A stretch of 64,000 nt of DNA from PALSA-600 sp037142875 (GCA_037142875.1 JBAWZV010000004.1:62001-126000); one strand, 5' to 3'. Positions 7,546 through 16,779 are shown, counted from the stretch's first letter. The notes: generated from the letters alone by a model not told the origin. Program-made: numbers and translations.

Positions 7546-9957
7546 TCAGCTACCGGTGAGTGCCGCCAACTCGCGCCGGTAGCGCTCGAGCTTCTCACGC
7601 TCGGCATCGACCACGGCCGCAGGCGCGCTCCCGACGAACTTGTCGTTCGCCAGCATGCCCTCGCAGCGCTTGATCTCCATCTGGAGCCGCTCGATCTCCG
7701 CGTCGGCGTTGCCGGAGGCCTTGACGCGTTCCGGCTTGACGACGGCGTCGAAGATGCGCTTCTCGTCGCCGTCGAGCGGCACGACGACTCCGCTACGACG
7801 AAACGTGACTGCAGCCTCCTGGACACGCTCAAGCGCGTCGGCCCCGGCGACCGGAACGCTGTCTGACTCGGGCCAGGGCCCCAGGATCAGGCGGGTCGTG
7901 TGGAACTGCACCCAGATCTCCTCGGTGACGTGCGGCAGAACAGGGTGCAGGAGCGAGAGCAGCTGCTCGAGCGCCGCGAGAGCGGTTGCGACTGCCCCCT
8001 CCTCGCGGTCGTAGAGGCGGGGCTTAATGGCCTCGGCGTACCAGTCACAGAAGTCGTCGAAGGTGAGGTGGTAGAGGGAGTCGGCGACGTGCGCGAAGTC
8101 GAACACCGGCAGCAACGCATCGATCTCGGCGCGGGTCTCGTCGAGGCGTCCGACGATCCAGCGCTCCTCGAGCGACTCGGGACGGAGCTCCGGGGTCACC
8201 CCCTCGGCGTTCTGAAGGATGAGCCGCGAGACGTTCCAGAGCTTGTTCGCGAGCTTGCCGCCCTCCTCGATCGCGCCCCAGCTGAAGCGGACGTCCTGCG
8301 TCGAGGAGATCTTGAGGAGGCCGTAGCGGACGGCATCCGCCCCGTGCTTGTCGATCGCCTCGAGCGGGTCGATGCCGGTACCGAGGCTCTTCGACATCCG
8401 TCGGCCGTCCACGGCAAGAACGGTCGAGTTGATGATCACGTCAGTGAACGGGATCTCACCGGCAAGAAAGAGGCCGGAGAAGATCATGCGGTTCTCCCAG
8501 AGGCGGATGATCTCGCGGGCCGTGACGTTGACGTTGCCCGGGTAGTACCGGTCGAGCTCGGGTGCCGCATTCGGCCAGCCGAGCGTCGCGATCGGCCAGA
8601 GTGCCGAGGAGAACCACGTATCGAGCACATCCGTCTCACGGACGAGATCCGCGGAGCCGCACTCGGTACACGCGGCGGGTGCTGGCCACTCGCAGGTCTG
8701 ATGGCCATCGGGACACGTCCAGATCGGGATCTGATGTCCCCACCAGAGCTGCCGCGAGACGCACCAGTCGGGCGCGCTCTCGAGCGACTCGATCGCGAAG
8801 CGATGCTGGCTCTCGGGGTGGTAGCGCACCTCCCGAGCCTCGAGGGCCGCAATCGCGGGAGCAGCGAGCTCGTCCATGCGGCACCACCACTGCGGTGAGA
8901 TGAGCGGCTCGATCCGGGAGTGGCAACGCTCGCACGTGCCGACGGCGTGCCGCAGGCTCTCGCGCTTCTCGAGCTGGTCGTGCTCCTTCAACCAGGAAAC
9001 GACCCGCTCGTCGGCCTCGCGCTGGTCGAGCCCCTCGAACCCCTCGGCGGTCATCTTCCCGTCGGGGCCGACAACCGTGATCGTCTCGAGCGAGTGGTCG
9101 CGGCCGATCTCGAAGTCGAGCGGGTCATGTCCCGGCGTGATCTTGAGCGCCCCGGAGCCGAAGTCGAGCTCGACGCGCGTGTCGGCGATCACAGGAACGC
9201 GACGACCGACGACCGGGACGACCACCTCCTTGCCGATTGCATCGCGGTAGCGCGGATCGTCGGGATGGACGGCGACAGCGACATCCGCGAGGATCGTCGC
9301 GGGACGCACGGTTGCGATCGTGATCCAGCCGGAGCCGTCAGCGAACGGGTAGCGGACGTAGGTGAGCGCATCGTCCATGTCGACGTGCTCGACCTCGAGG
9401 TCGGAGATCGCTGTCTGATGGTGCGGGCACCAGTTGACGATGCGGTTGGCGCGGTAGATCCACCCTGCGTCCCAGAGCCGCACGAAGTAGGTCATGACCG
9501 AGTCGACGTAGCCATCGTCCATCGTGAAGCGCTCGCGCGAGTAGTCGAGCGACGAGCCGAGCCGGCGGAACTGGCCCATGATCACGCGGCCGGTTCTGTC
9601 GAGCCACTGCCACGTCCGCTCGAGGAACGCCTCACGGCCGATCTCCTGGCGCGATGTCCCCTCGGCGATCAACTGCTTCTCGACGACGTTCTGCGTCGAG
9701 ATGCCCGCGTGGTCGTAGCCGGGCTGCCAGAGCGTGTCGAACCCGCGCATCCGATGCCAGCGGACGAGGCAGTCCTGCATCGACCCGTTCAGAGCGTGCC
9801 CCATGTGGAGCTCGCCGGTGACGTTCGGCGGTGGGACGCAGATCACGAACGTCTCGTCGCGACGAGCGCCTGCACCGGCCTTGTAGAGGCCTTCGGCCTC
9901 CCAGGTGCGCTGCCAGCGCTCCTCGACACCGCGCGGGTCGTAACGGGGCTCCATCAT
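7546..9957 (-). CDS. valS: Valyl-tRNA synthetase
   Basis: Class Ia synthetase that charges tRNA-Val and edits Thr-tRNA-Val. Signatures are intact: the HIGH box as HMGH in GELHMGHALNG (about residues 51-61), the CP1 editing domain with TVRPATILADVAVAV, LDTWFSSALWP, and KMSKS as RRMSKSLGTG. The C-terminal arm is a heptad-rich coiled coil (EIERLQMEIKRCEG onward). At 803 residues it is slightly shorter than the typical 860-950. TAGATT lies nine bases before the ATG-ATG start pair. Its intact signatures contrast with the degenerate ones in the IleRS-like gene at 21860-24895. Confidence 0.97.
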   Translation of the reverse strand: MMEPRYDPRGVEERWQRTWEAEGLYKAGAGARRDETFVICVPPPNVTGELHMGHALNGSMQDCLVRWHRMRGFDTLWQPGYDHAGISTQNVVEKQLIAEGTSRQEIGREAFLERTWQWLDRTGRVIMGQFRRLGSSLDYSRERFTMDDGYVDSVMTYFVRLWDAGWIYRANRIVNWCPHHQTAISDLEVEHVDMDDALTYVRYPFADGSGWITIATVRPATILADVAVAVHPDDPRYRDAIGKEVVVPVVGRRVPVIADTRVELDFGSGALKITPGHDPLDFEIGRDHSLETITVVGPDGKMTAEGFEGLDQREADERVVSWLKEHDQLEKRESLRHAVGTCERCHSRIEPLISPQWWCRMDELAAPAIAALEAREVRYHPESQHRFAIESLESAPDWCVSRQLWWGHQIPIWTCPDGHQTCEWPAPAACTECGSADLVRETDVLDTWFSSALWPIATLGWPNAAPELDRYYPGNVNVTAREIIRLWENRMIFSGLFLAGEIPFTDVIINSTVLAVDGRRMSKSLGTGIDPLEAIDKHGADAVRYGLLKISSTQDVRFSWGAIEEGGKLANKLWNVSRLILQNAEGVTPELRPESLEERWIVGRLDETRAEIDALLPVFDFAHVADSLYHLTFDDFCDWYAEAIKPRLYDREEGAVATALAALEQLLSLLHPVLPHVTEEIWVQFHTTRLILGPWPESDSVPVAGADALERVQEAAVTFRRSGVVVPLDGDEKRIFDAVVKPERVKASGNADAEIERLQMEIKRCEGMLANDKFVGSAPAAVVDAEREKLERYRRELAALTGS

Positions 9958-9973
9958 CGGAGAGCCAATCTAC

Positions 9974-9993
9974 CGGGGCGCGAAACGGCCCCG
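9974..9993 (-). terminator. Weak hairpin between clpX and valS
   Basis: CGGGGC and GCCCCG pair perfectly around an eight-base loop, right after the clpX stop. No T-run follows on the minus strand, and the valS TAGATT box lies just downstream, so termination is uncertain. Confidence 0.3.
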
Positions 9994-10003
9994 CCCGGGC
10001 TGG

Positions 10004-11281
10004 CTACGCGGACTCTTCGGCCAGCTCGTCGGCGTCGTCAAGCCCGGCGCCGGCCGAGGTGACGAGCGTCGGCTTCAGACCACGCTCGATCGTCTCCTTC
10101 GTGATCACGCACTTGGAGACGTCCTTGCGGGACGGCAGCTCGAACATCACGTCGAGGAGGGCGTTCTCGATGATCGAGCGCAGCCCGCGCGCGCCCGTCT
10201 CGCGGCTGAGCGCCTTGTCGGCGATCGCCCAGAGCGCGTCCTCGGTGAAGTGAAGATCGATGTGGTCGTAGTTGAAGAAGCGCTGGTACTGCTTGACGAG
10301 CGCGTTCTTGGGCTCGGTGAGGATCTGGACGAGATCCTCACGCCGCAACTGGTGCACCGCCGACACGATCGGGAGCCGGCCGATGAACTCGGGGATCAGA
10401 CCGAAGTTGAGGAGATCCTCGGGCATGACTCCGCCGAGGATCTCGACGTTCGCGGACTCCTGGGTCTCTGCGATCTCGCGACCGAAGCCCACGGCGTTCT
10501 TGCCGACACGCTTCGCGATGATCTTGTCGAGACCTGCGAACGCCCCTCCGCAGATGAAGAGGATGTTCGTCGTGTCGATCGAGAGGAACTCCTGGTGCGG
10601 ATGCTTGCGTCCCCCCTGGGGTGGCACCGAGGCGACCGTGCCCTCGAGGATCTTGAGGAGCGCCTGCTGCACCCCTTCACCCGAGACGTCACGGGTGATC
10701 GACGGGTTGTCGGCCTTGCGGGCGATCTTGTCGACCTCGTCGATGTAGATGATCCCTGTCTCGGCCTTCTTGATGTCGAAGTCGGCGGCCTGGATCAGCT
10801 TGAGCAGGATGTTCTCGACGTCCTCACCGACGTAGCCCGCCTCGGTGAGCGCCGTCGCATCGGCGATCGCGAACGGCACGTTGAGAATCCGTGCGAGCGT
10901 CTGCGCGAGGTGCGTCTTGCCGCAGCCGGTCGGGCCGAGTAGAAGGATGTTCGACTTGTGCAGCTCGACGTCGCCCTCCTCGCCACCCATCTGGACGCGC
11001 TTGTAGTGGTTGTAGACCGCCACTGCGAGCGTGCGCTTCGCCTCCTCCTGGGAGACGACGTACTCGTTCAGATGGGCGAAGATCTCCTTCGGGCGCGGGA
11101 GATTGTCGAGGTCGAGCGTCGCGGGAGCGGTTAGCTCCTCATCGATGATCTCGTTGCAGAGGTCGATGCACTCGTCGCAGATGTAGACGCCGGGCCCGGC
11201 GATGAGCTTCTTAACCTGTCGCTGGGACTTGCCACAGAAGCTGCAGAGGAGTTGTTCGTTGCCGTCGCTCGCGCGCGCCAT
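10004..11281 (-). CDS. clpX: ATP-dependent Clp protease ATP-binding subunit ClpX
   Basis: AAA+ unfoldase that delivers substrates to ClpP. The N-terminal zinc domain has CSFC and CDEC cysteine pairs (about residues 13-16 and 35-38). Walker A is GPTGCGKT (about 114-121), Walker B is IIYIDEVD, the sensor and pore-loop region includes GYVGEDVE, and the ClpP-docking loop is near LFICGGAFAGL (the IGF-type loop follows). The C-terminal D2 subdomain with ETGARGLRSIIE is complete. It is 425 residues with a strong purine-rich ribosome site (GGGGGAG) before the ATG. It lies 27 bases downstream of clpP. Confidence 0.98.
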   Translation of the reverse strand: MARASDGNEQLLCSFCGKSQRQVKKLIAGPGVYICDECIDLCNEIIDEELTAPATLDLDNLPRPKEIFAHLNEYVVSQEEAKRTLAVAVYNHYKRVQMGGEEGDVELHKSNILLLGPTGCGKTHLAQTLARILNVPFAIADATALTEAGYVGEDVENILLKLIQAADFDIKKAETGIIYIDEVDKIARKADNPSITRDVSGEGVQQALLKILEGTVASVPPQGGRKHPHQEFLSIDTTNILFICGGAFAGLDKIIAKRVGKNAVGFGREIAETQESANVEILGGVMPEDLLNFGLIPEFIGRLPIVSAVHQLRREDLVQILTEPKNALVKQYQRFFNYDHIDLHFTEDALWAIADKALSRETGARGLRSIIENALLDVMFELPSRKDVSKCVITKETIERGLKPTLVTSAGAGLDDADELAEESA

Positions 11282-11308
11282 GTCTCCCCCGCCGCGCGAC
11301 CGAAACCG

Positions 11309-11920
11309 CTAGGCCGTCGCCTCCGGGCGCTGAACATCTCGATGCGTGATGACGCTGTCGATGATGCCGTAGTCCACTGCTTCGGTCGGGCTCATGAAGA
11401 AATCGCGCTCCATATCTCGGGACACTTCCTCGATGTTCTTGCCGGTGTGGAACGAGTAGATCTCCTCCAGACGCCGCTTGAGGCCGATGACCTCGCGAGC
11501 CTGGATCTCGATGTCGGTGCCCTGCCCCTGGAACCCTCCGGACACCTGATGGATCAGGATTCGTGAGTTCGGCAGAGACATGCGCTTTCCTTTCGCCCCG
11601 CCGGCAAGCAGGAGCGAGCCCATGCTCATCGCGATGCCGACGCAGATGGTCTGCACGTCCGGCTTGATGAACTTCATCGTGTCGTAGATGGCGAGACCGG
11701 CGTACACCGAGCCGCCCGGCGAGTTGATGTAGAGGAAGATGTCCTTGTCCGGATCGTCGGACTCCAGGTGCAGGAGCTGCGCGATGACGAGGTTCGCGAT
11801 CTGGTCATCAACCGGGGTGCCGAGAAACACGATGCGCTCGGCGAGGAGGCGCGAGTAGATGTCGAACGCGCGCTCGCCGCGCGATGTCTGTTCAACCACC
11901 ATCGGGATCAACGGGCTCAT
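11309..11920 (-). CDS. clpP: ATP-dependent Clp protease proteolytic subunit
   Basis: Serine protease forming the heptameric double ring that works with ClpX. The 203-residue protein keeps the catalytic triad: Ser at about 99 in IAMSMGSLLLA, His at about 124 in RILIHQ, and Asp in AVDYGIID. The reading frame is open for 50 codons further upstream, but those codons lie on top of tig and are Arg-rich nonsense. The ATG at 11920 is preceded by GAGGAC and gives the standard ClpP N-terminus MSPLIPMVVEQTSRGER. The order tig, clpP, clpX is the common bacterial arrangement. Only one clpP is seen here, although actinobacteria often have two in tandem. Confidence 0.97.
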   Translation of the reverse strand: MSPLIPMVVEQTSRGERAFDIYSRLLAERIVFLGTPVDDQIANLVIAQLLHLESDDPDKDIFLYINSPGGSVYAGLAIYDTMKFIKPDVQTICVGIAMSMGSLLLAGGAKGKRMSLPNSRILIHQVSGGFQGQGTDIEIQAREVIGLKRRLEEIYSFHTGKNIEEVSRDMERDFFMSPTEAVDYGIIDSVITHRDVQRPEATA

Positions 11921-11933
11921 ATCGTCCTCGCTC

Positions 11934-13277
11934 CTAGCTGCCGGGTGTCCAAATTTTCGTCTCTGCCGCCGGAGGTTCCTTGTCCTTGTCCGGCGTCCAG
12001 ATGCTGTCGCGCGTGTTCGCGAGCTCCTGCGAGATCGGCGTGACCTCGGCGGCGATCCTGTCCATCGCACGCTTCATCGAGAGGTCGGGGCGCACGCGGT
12101 CGGCGCCTCCAGCCTCCATGAACTCGTCGATGTCCTCGTCGGTCTCCCCCTCGGCCTTGAGCTCGGCGCGGATGTCATCGTCGCTCACGACGAGCTTGAG
12201 CTTCTCGACTGTCGCCTCGAGCACGAGCTCGCGCGCGATCGACTGCGCAGCCTCGACGTACAGGCGCTTCTCAAGGTCGGCGCCGGTGATCCCGGTCATC
12301 TGCAGGTAGGTGCGCGGATCGATCCCGCGCGACTCGAGCTGACGGAGGAAGGAGTTGATCAGCTCGCGCGTCCGCATCTCGACGACGAGCGCGGCCGGCT
12401 TGACGTTCGACGCCTTGACGAGCTCGTCGATCGCGGCGGCACGGAACTGCGAGTCTGCCTCTGCTTCGAGCTGCTCGCGCATCCGGCGATCGAGGTCGGC
12501 GCGGAGCTCGGCGACGGTGTCGAACTCGCTCGCGGAGCGCGCGAAGTCGTCGTCGAGAGCCGGGAGCACCTTCTCGTGCAGGTCTTTGAGCTTGACGAGC
12601 GCGCCGCGGCGGGTGCCGTCCTGCAGCTCCCAGCTGACCTCCTGGCTGTCACCGGGAAGCAGGTCGCGAATCGCACGCTCGATCTCATCGACGAGCCGCT
12701 CGGTGCCAAGCTCGACGACGTAGTCGCGCTGGCCGAGGCCGGTCTCCGACACGATGTCGACGACTGCAACGTCGCCCATCTTCGCGGGGCGGCCGTCGAC
12801 GGCCGAGAGGTCGGCGACTGCACGCTGGAGCTGCTCGACCTGCTTGTCGATGAAGTCTTCGGGCACCTCGACCTCGAGCCGCGGCGCCTCGAGCTTCGAC
12901 CAGTCGGCGACCTCGGGGAGCGCCTGGACGGGCACCTCCGCGGTAAACGACCAGTTGGAGTCCGGGTCGGCGGGGAGCTCGTAGTCATACGACGGCTGCT
13001 CGGTCGGGCGCAGGCGGTGACGCCGCACTCCGCTCCAGAACCAGCTGTCGATATGCGACTCGACCGCTTCGGCGTAGAGACGCTCCTTGCCGATCTTCGC
13101 GAGCAGCACCTGGGTCGGCACCTTGCCGGGGCGAAAGCCGGGCACCTTCACGCGCTCCGAGAGGTCGCTCGTCGCGTGCTCCACGGCGTGGTGCACGTCG
13201 TGGGCCGGAACTTCGACCGTCAGGCGAACGCGATCGCCTGGGAGCTGTTCGAGTTGCGTCTCCATGCGGAAGGCCAT
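11934..13277 (-). CDS. tig: Trigger factor chaperone
   Basis: Ribosome-associated chaperone that meets nascent chains at the exit tunnel. The N-terminal ribosome-binding signature GFRPGKVP is at about residues 47-54. A central FKBP-like region (GDVAVVDI... VVELGTERLVDEIERAIRDL type) follows, and a long helical C-terminal domain holds the LQMTG block. The acidic/basic tail ends at KIWTPGS. It has 447 residues, full length for Tig. An internal ATG at 13265 (METQLEQ) is an alternative start and may be the true one, since MAFR is not typical. It is divergent from the nitroreductase across 55 bases. Confidence 0.95.
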   Translation of the reverse strand: MAFRMETQLEQLPGDRVRLTVEVPAHDVHHAVEHATSDLSERVKVPGFRPGKVPTQVLLAKIGKERLYAEAVESHIDSWFWSGVRRHRLRPTEQPSYDYELPADPDSNWSFTAEVPVQALPEVADWSKLEAPRLEVEVPEDFIDKQVEQLQRAVADLSAVDGRPAKMGDVAVVDIVSETGLGQRDYVVELGTERLVDEIERAIRDLLPGDSQEVSWELQDGTRRGALVKLKDLHEKVLPALDDDFARSASEFDTVAELRADLDRRMREQLEAEADSQFRAAAIDELVKASNVKPAALVVEMRTRELINSFLRQLESRGIDPRTYLQMTGITGADLEKRLYVEAAQSIARELVLEATVEKLKLVVSDDDIRAELKAEGETDEDIDEFMEAGGADRVRPDLSMKRAMDRIAAEVTPISQELANTRDSIWTPDKDKEPPAAETKIWTPGS

Positions 13278-13319
13278 TCAAGCAGAGCGCATCGCCCTGC
13301 CGCTTCGTCGGCTGCACGC

Positions 13320-13325
13320 TAGCGT
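13320..13325 (+). promoter_or_regulatory. -10 box (TAGCGT) of nitroreductase
   Basis: TAGCGT is followed by seven bases and then the GTG start, predicting a leaderless mRNA. It is embedded in the perfect palindrome ACGCTAGCGT (13316-13325), so the same box can be read toward tig. Confidence 0.5.
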
Positions 13326-13332
13326 CCTGGAG

Positions 13333-13842
13333 GTGAACATCGACGAGGCAATCCGGACCCGACGAACCCACAAGACGTACGGGCCGACCCCGGTTCCACG
13401 CGAGACGCTCGAGGAGCTGTTCGAGCTCGCGCGCTGGGCTCCGAACCACTTCGTCACCGAGCCGTGGCGCTTTCGCGTGCTCGGAACGGAGACGGTCGTT
13501 CGGCTCGCTGCGGCCGGCGAGCCGAACGAGCTCGAGAAGCTCAAGCGGGCTCCGACGCTCGTCGTCGCGACGGCGAAGCTGAGCGGCGATCTGTTCATGG
13601 ACGCCGATGACCGTCAGGCGGCAGCGTGCGCCGTCTACATCGTCCTGCTCGCCGCGCACGCAAGGGGAATCGGCACGTACTGGCGCACCCCGAAGCTCCT
13701 GCGGACAGAGGCGGGTCGGGCCGCAGTGGGCATCGAGCCCGACGAGGAGCTCGTGGGGCTGATCCACCTCGGCTCACCGACGGGCGAGCCGAAGGCGAAG
13801 CCGCGCAGCCCGGTCGACGAGTTCGTCAGCTTCCTGCCCTGA
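13333..13842 (+). CDS. Nitroreductase family protein
   Basis: FMN-dependent oxidoreductase fold of 169 residues. The family start EAIRTRRTHKTYGPTPVP carries the Arg pair that contacts FMN phosphate. ARWAPNHF matches the conserved APN/APS segment, and GIGTYWRTP resembles the G-L-G flavin loop of compact nitroreductases. The substrate cannot be told from sequence. The GTG start is chosen because the family homology begins there and because a -10 box lies seven bases upstream; the frame upstream of it is antisense to tig. Short nitroreductases of this kind are often annotated as BluB-like or RutE-like without evidence. Confidence 0.85.
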   Translation: MNIDEAIRTRRTHKTYGPTPVPRETLEELFELARWAPNHFVTEPWRFRVLGTETVVRLAAAGEPNELEKLKRAPTLVVATAKLSGDLFMDADDRQAAACAVYIVLLAAHARGIGTYWRTPKLLRTEAGRAAVGIEPDEELVGLIHLGSPTGEPKAKPRSPVDEFVSFLP

Positions 13843-13870
13843 CTCAGGAGACCCGGGTCAGACGTACCAG

Positions 13871-13954
13871 TGCGGGCGAGAGGGGTCGAACCTCCAAGAG
13901 CCGAAGCCCACCGGGACCTAAACCCGGCGCGTCTACCAATTCCGCCACGCCCGC
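13871..13954 (-). tRNA. tRNA-Leu (anticodon TAG)
   Basis: An 84-base class II tRNA. The acceptor strands GCGGGCG and CGCCCGC pair, the anticodon stem CCGGG/CCCGG encloses TTTAGGT with anticodon TAG, and a long variable arm (GGGCTTCGGCTC region) marks it as Leu. The T loop is TTCGACC. The 3' CCA is not encoded. Confidence 0.96.
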
Positions 13955-13979
13955 ATTCCCTTCCGGGACGGTCAGACCG

Positions 13980-14651
13980 CTACTCGGCCCCCTCCTCCGC
14001 CGCAGACTCGGACGGTTCATCGCTCGCCATGCCGAGGTCGGCGAGCGAGAACGGGAAGTTCTCGGGCAGGTTCTCGGGGTCGAGCTCCTCCACTATTGGC
14101 GCCGTGACCACGGTCGTCTTCGGCGGCTTCGAGCTGAGCGTCGTACCGCCCATCGGCAGGATCGGCACCTGGAACGTGCTGATCACCTCACCTCCCGTGA
14201 AGAACGAGAGGAACTTGAGATCAGCGTCGCCGTAGGCGTAGATGTCGTGCTCGACACCCCGCGGGATCACGATGAAGGTGCCGGGCTCGAACTTGACCTG
14301 CTTGCCGCTGACGAAGGACTCGCCGACTCCCTCGGAGACGTAGATGATCTCCTCCGCGTTGTCGGAGTGCAGGCCGGTGTGCTTCCCGGGCTCGATGATG
14401 TAGTAGGCGACGCTCCCCTCGGTCGCCCCCTGATCCTCGCCCACCGTGTAGACGACGACGAACCGCATCGACGGGTCATAGTCGTTCCAGATCTCGACGA
14501 CATAGTCGCCGTCGGGCTGCTCCGGGTCGCCGGCCTCGTCCCAACCCCACGGGAGATCGCTCGCTACCTCGGCCCCCTCGCCGACGGCCTCGCCCTCAGT
14601 CGCCTCGTCGGACGCCTCGGGCGTCTCGTCGAGGCTCTCGTCGTTCGCCAC
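13980..14651 (-). CDS. Cupin-domain protein
   Basis: Protein of 223 residues. An acidic low-complexity N-terminus (about residues 1-45, rich in Glu, Asp, Ser) precedes a single cupin barrel with the two motifs recognisable as GKHTGLHSDNAEEIIYV and EPGTFIVIPRGVEHDIYAYG, which provide the usual His/Glu metal ligands. Another acidic tail ends in ESAAEEGAE. Substrate unknown; it may be a cytosolic sugar- or small-molecule-binding protein. The GTG start has a strong ribosome site (GAGGAGGA), one of the few clear ones in this stretch. The stop is 26 bases from the tRNA-Leu gene. Confidence 0.8.
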   Translation of the reverse strand: MANDESLDETPEASDEATEGEAVGEGAEVASDLPWGWDEAGDPEQPDGDYVVEIWNDYDPSMRFVVVYTVGEDQGATEGSVAYYIIEPGKHTGLHSDNAEEIIYVSEGVGESFVSGKQVKFEPGTFIVIPRGVEHDIYAYGDADLKFLSFFTGGEVISTFQVPILPMGGTTLSSKPPKTTVVTAPIVEELDPENLPENFPFSLADLGMASDEPSESAAEEGAE

Positions 14652-14752
14652 GCCATCCTCCTCTGTCGAATAGCCACAGCGTAGAGAACGAAAGCCCCGG
14701 TGAAAACCGAAGCGGCTCGACAGCCCCGAAGCGGCCGTGCTACCACACCAGG

Positions 14753-15382
14753 GTGAGACGAACCATTCAGAGCGCAGTCGCGGTCGCTCTCACGCTCAGC
14801 CTGCTCGCGTGCCCGGCCTTCGCCGCGACGCCGAAGGACACGCAGTACATCGACAAGGCCGATGGCTTCAGCATCGTGATCCCGTCGAAGTGGGTGCTCG
14901 TGCCCCGGACGGTCGCGCAGACAAGGGTCTACGCCGCGAGCATCAAGAAGAAGCAGCCTGGCCTGGCCGCTGCCTACCTCAACTTTGCGAACAACATCCC
15001 GACGGAGATCACCGCGTTCGTGTTCCAGGCGTTCGTCTACGAGGCCAACGCGGTCATCCAGCCTGAGGTGCTCGTCGGCGTCGTCAAGACGAGCCGTGTC
15101 TACACCGCGGTCGACCTGCCGGGCGTCGGCGCGACGTACGCAGCCGAGCTTGCGAAGAACAAGGGCGCCAAGCTGTCGGCCCCGCGCGTCGTCACGATGC
15201 CCGCGGGCAAGGCGGCCTTCATCACTGGCACGATCCCGGCAGGCGTCGTCAGTCGCGGCCTCGACCTCTTCCTGATCCCGCACGGCAAGAAGCTCTACGA
15301 GCTCGAGTTCATCATCGACGCCCAGTACCTGAGCCAGGCGTCGATCTTCGGCGAGATCGCCGACTCGTTCAGATTCGTCTAG
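14753..15382 (+). CDS. Secreted protein of unknown function
   Basis: The 209-residue product has a cleavable signal peptide, with RR at the start, hydrophobic residues 8-19 and a site near AFAAT. The LLAC sequence could alternatively be a weak lipobox. The mature part (DGFSIVIPSKWV, later GKAAFITGTIPAG and GKKLYELEFI) resembles the PsbP/DcrB-like single-domain fold seen in many actinobacterial exported proteins, by pattern only. The stop codon shares CTAG with the stop of the convergent flavoprotein gene. The GTG start is the only one preceding the signal peptide. Confidence 0.7.
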   Translation: MRRTIQSAVAVALTLSLLACPAFAATPKDTQYIDKADGFSIVIPSKWVLVPRTVAQTRVYAASIKKKQPGLAAAYLNFANNIPTEITAFVFQAFVYEANAVIQPEVLVGVVKTSRVYTAVDLPGVGATYAAELAKNKGAKLSAPRVVTMPAGKAAFITGTIPAGVVSRGLDLFLIPHGKKLYELEFIIDAQYLSQASIFGEIADSFRFV

Positions 15383-16518
15383 GAGTTGAGTCCGAACCAG
15401 CGCGCGCGTCGGCTCGAGCCGACGTGCGCCTTCTCGGCGACGAGTGCAGCTGACGGTTCGTTGAACTCGCCGGTCGGCTTCGACCCGGAGAGGAAGTCGA
15501 CATCGACCCGACCAACTCGGCCCGAGCCGAACTCGATGTAGCACGAGCCTCTCCCATCGAACGGCGCCGGGGGCTCCGAGCCGTCGATCTGGGCGATCAA
15601 CGACGCCGCGACCACCCGGGCGGCCGCCTCGCTGAAGACACCGGCCTTCGGGACGCCGACGGTCGCGACGTCTCCGACGGCGTAGACGCCCGGGAAGCTG
15701 GTCGCGAGCGTCGCGGAGTCGACCGGGATGTAGCCGTCCACCGCCAGCCCGCTTGCGAGCACGACGTCCGGTGCCTGGTGCTTCGGGACGCCGAGGAAGA
15801 GGTCGTAGGCGAGCTCGCTCCCGTCGGCGAAGATCGCGATCCGGCGTGAGGGATCGAGCGCGCTCACCCGCCGGTTCGGGAGGAACTCGATCCCGCGCTC
15901 GGCGAAGGCGGCGAGCAGCCCATCCGACGTCGCAGGCGAGGGCGGCACGGGGATCGAGAACGGCATCGCAAGGCTGATCGAGCATGCGTCCCGAACGCCC
16001 CGCGCGACCAGCGCGTCGTTGAGAAGCAGGGCCGCCTCGCTCGGCGCTGGCGGGCACTTGAACGGCGCGTCACAGACACCGATGAGGGCGTGGCCGCTCG
16101 AGAAGCCGGGCAGCACCGAGGCGAGGCGCGTGGCTCCACGCCCGGAGTAGAACTCGTACCCACCCTCGAGGAGCCCCGGCGTCGCGGCGTAGTCGTAGTC
16201 GGCGCCGAGCGCGATCACGAGGTAGTCCGCGCTGATCGAGTGCTCGGTTGTCGTCACGCGCCGCGCCTCGGGATCGATCTCCGTGATCGTGTCGCGGATG
16301 AACCTCACCCCGGGCTTCACGAAGTCGCGGTAGTAGAGCCGGACGTCCTCGGGCTCCTTGCGGCCGAACATCACGTCGAGCTTCGAGTAGCCAAAGCTGA
16401 AGGACTCGTTGCGGTCGATCAGCGTCACCTCGACGGCATCGCCGAACCGCTCGGAGAGCGTTGTGGAGAGCTCCAGCCCGCCGAAGCCGGCGCCGAGCAC
16501 GAGGACGCGAGGTTTCAT
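15379..16518 (-). CDS. FAD-dependent oxidoreductase, sulfide:quinone reductase-like
   Basis: Two-dinucleotide-binding-domain flavoprotein (379 residues) that probably transfers electrons to a quinone. The N-terminal Rossmann motif VLGAGFGGLE (about residues 6-15), the central YLVIALGADYDY loop and the second FAD motif GVYAVGDVATVG (about 295-306) are clear. Domain architecture follows the SQR/NDH-2/FCSD superfamily. Cys residues occur at about 158-165 (CDAPFKC), but I cannot confirm the three redox cysteines of true SQR, so a generic quinone or NAD(P)H oxidoreductase is possible. The start at 16518 is set by a TACGAT box seven bases upstream and by the standard family N-terminus. Confidence 0.82.
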   Translation of the reverse strand: MKPRVLVLGAGFGGLELSTTLSERFGDAVEVTLIDRNESFSFGYSKLDVMFGRKEPEDVRLYYRDFVKPGVRFIRDTITEIDPEARRVTTTEHSISADYLVIALGADYDYAATPGLLEGGYEFYSGRGATRLASVLPGFSSGHALIGVCDAPFKCPPAPSEAALLLNDALVARGVRDACSISLAMPFSIPVPPSPATSDGLLAAFAERGIEFLPNRRVSALDPSRRIAIFADGSELAYDLFLGVPKHQAPDVVLASGLAVDGYIPVDSATLATSFPGVYAVGDVATVGVPKAGVFSEAAARVVAASLIAQIDGSEPPAPFDGRGSCYIEFGSGRVGRVDVDFLSGSKPTGEFNEPSAALVAEKAHVGSSRRARWFGLNS

Positions 16519-16525
16519 GCGCCCG

Positions 16526-16531
16526 ATCGTA
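16526..16531 (-). promoter_or_regulatory. -10 box (TACGAT) of flavoprotein gene
   Basis: Read on the minus strand, TACGAT is seven bases before the ATG at 16518, the leaderless spacing seen repeatedly here. Confidence 0.55.
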
Positions 16532-16573
16532 ACGGAGCGGCTGCGGGGCTCAGCCGAGCAAGACGCGAAGCGA

Positions 16574-16645
16574 TGACCCCGGGTGGAATCGAACCACCGC
16601 ATGCAGCTTCGAAGGCTGCCGCTCTATCCGCTGAGCTACGGGGCC
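16574..16645 (-). tRNA. tRNA-Arg (anticodon TCG)
   Basis: A 72-base tRNA. Acceptor GGCCCCG pairs with CGGGGTC (one G-U), and the anticodon stem GCAGC/GCTGC encloses CTTCGAA with anticodon TCG. The T arm GGTGG/CCACC has loop TTCGATT. CCA is not encoded. Confidence 0.96.
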
Positions 16646-16705
16646 GCTGATCACAAGCCTAGCGCGGCAGTGCCCGGAGGACTCACGGGCGCAGATCAAG
16701 CGAGG

Positions 16706-16779
16706 GGTGGCGGACGGGACTCGAACCCGCGACCACCGGGACCACAACCCGGGGCTCTACCAACTGAGCTACCGCCACC
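16706..16779 (-). tRNA. tRNA-His (anticodon GTG)
   Basis: Acceptor GTGGCGG pairs with CCGCCAC, and an extra G at position -1 faces C73, the histidine identity feature. The anticodon loop TTGTGGT between CCGGG and CCCGG gives GTG. CCA is not encoded. Confidence 0.96.
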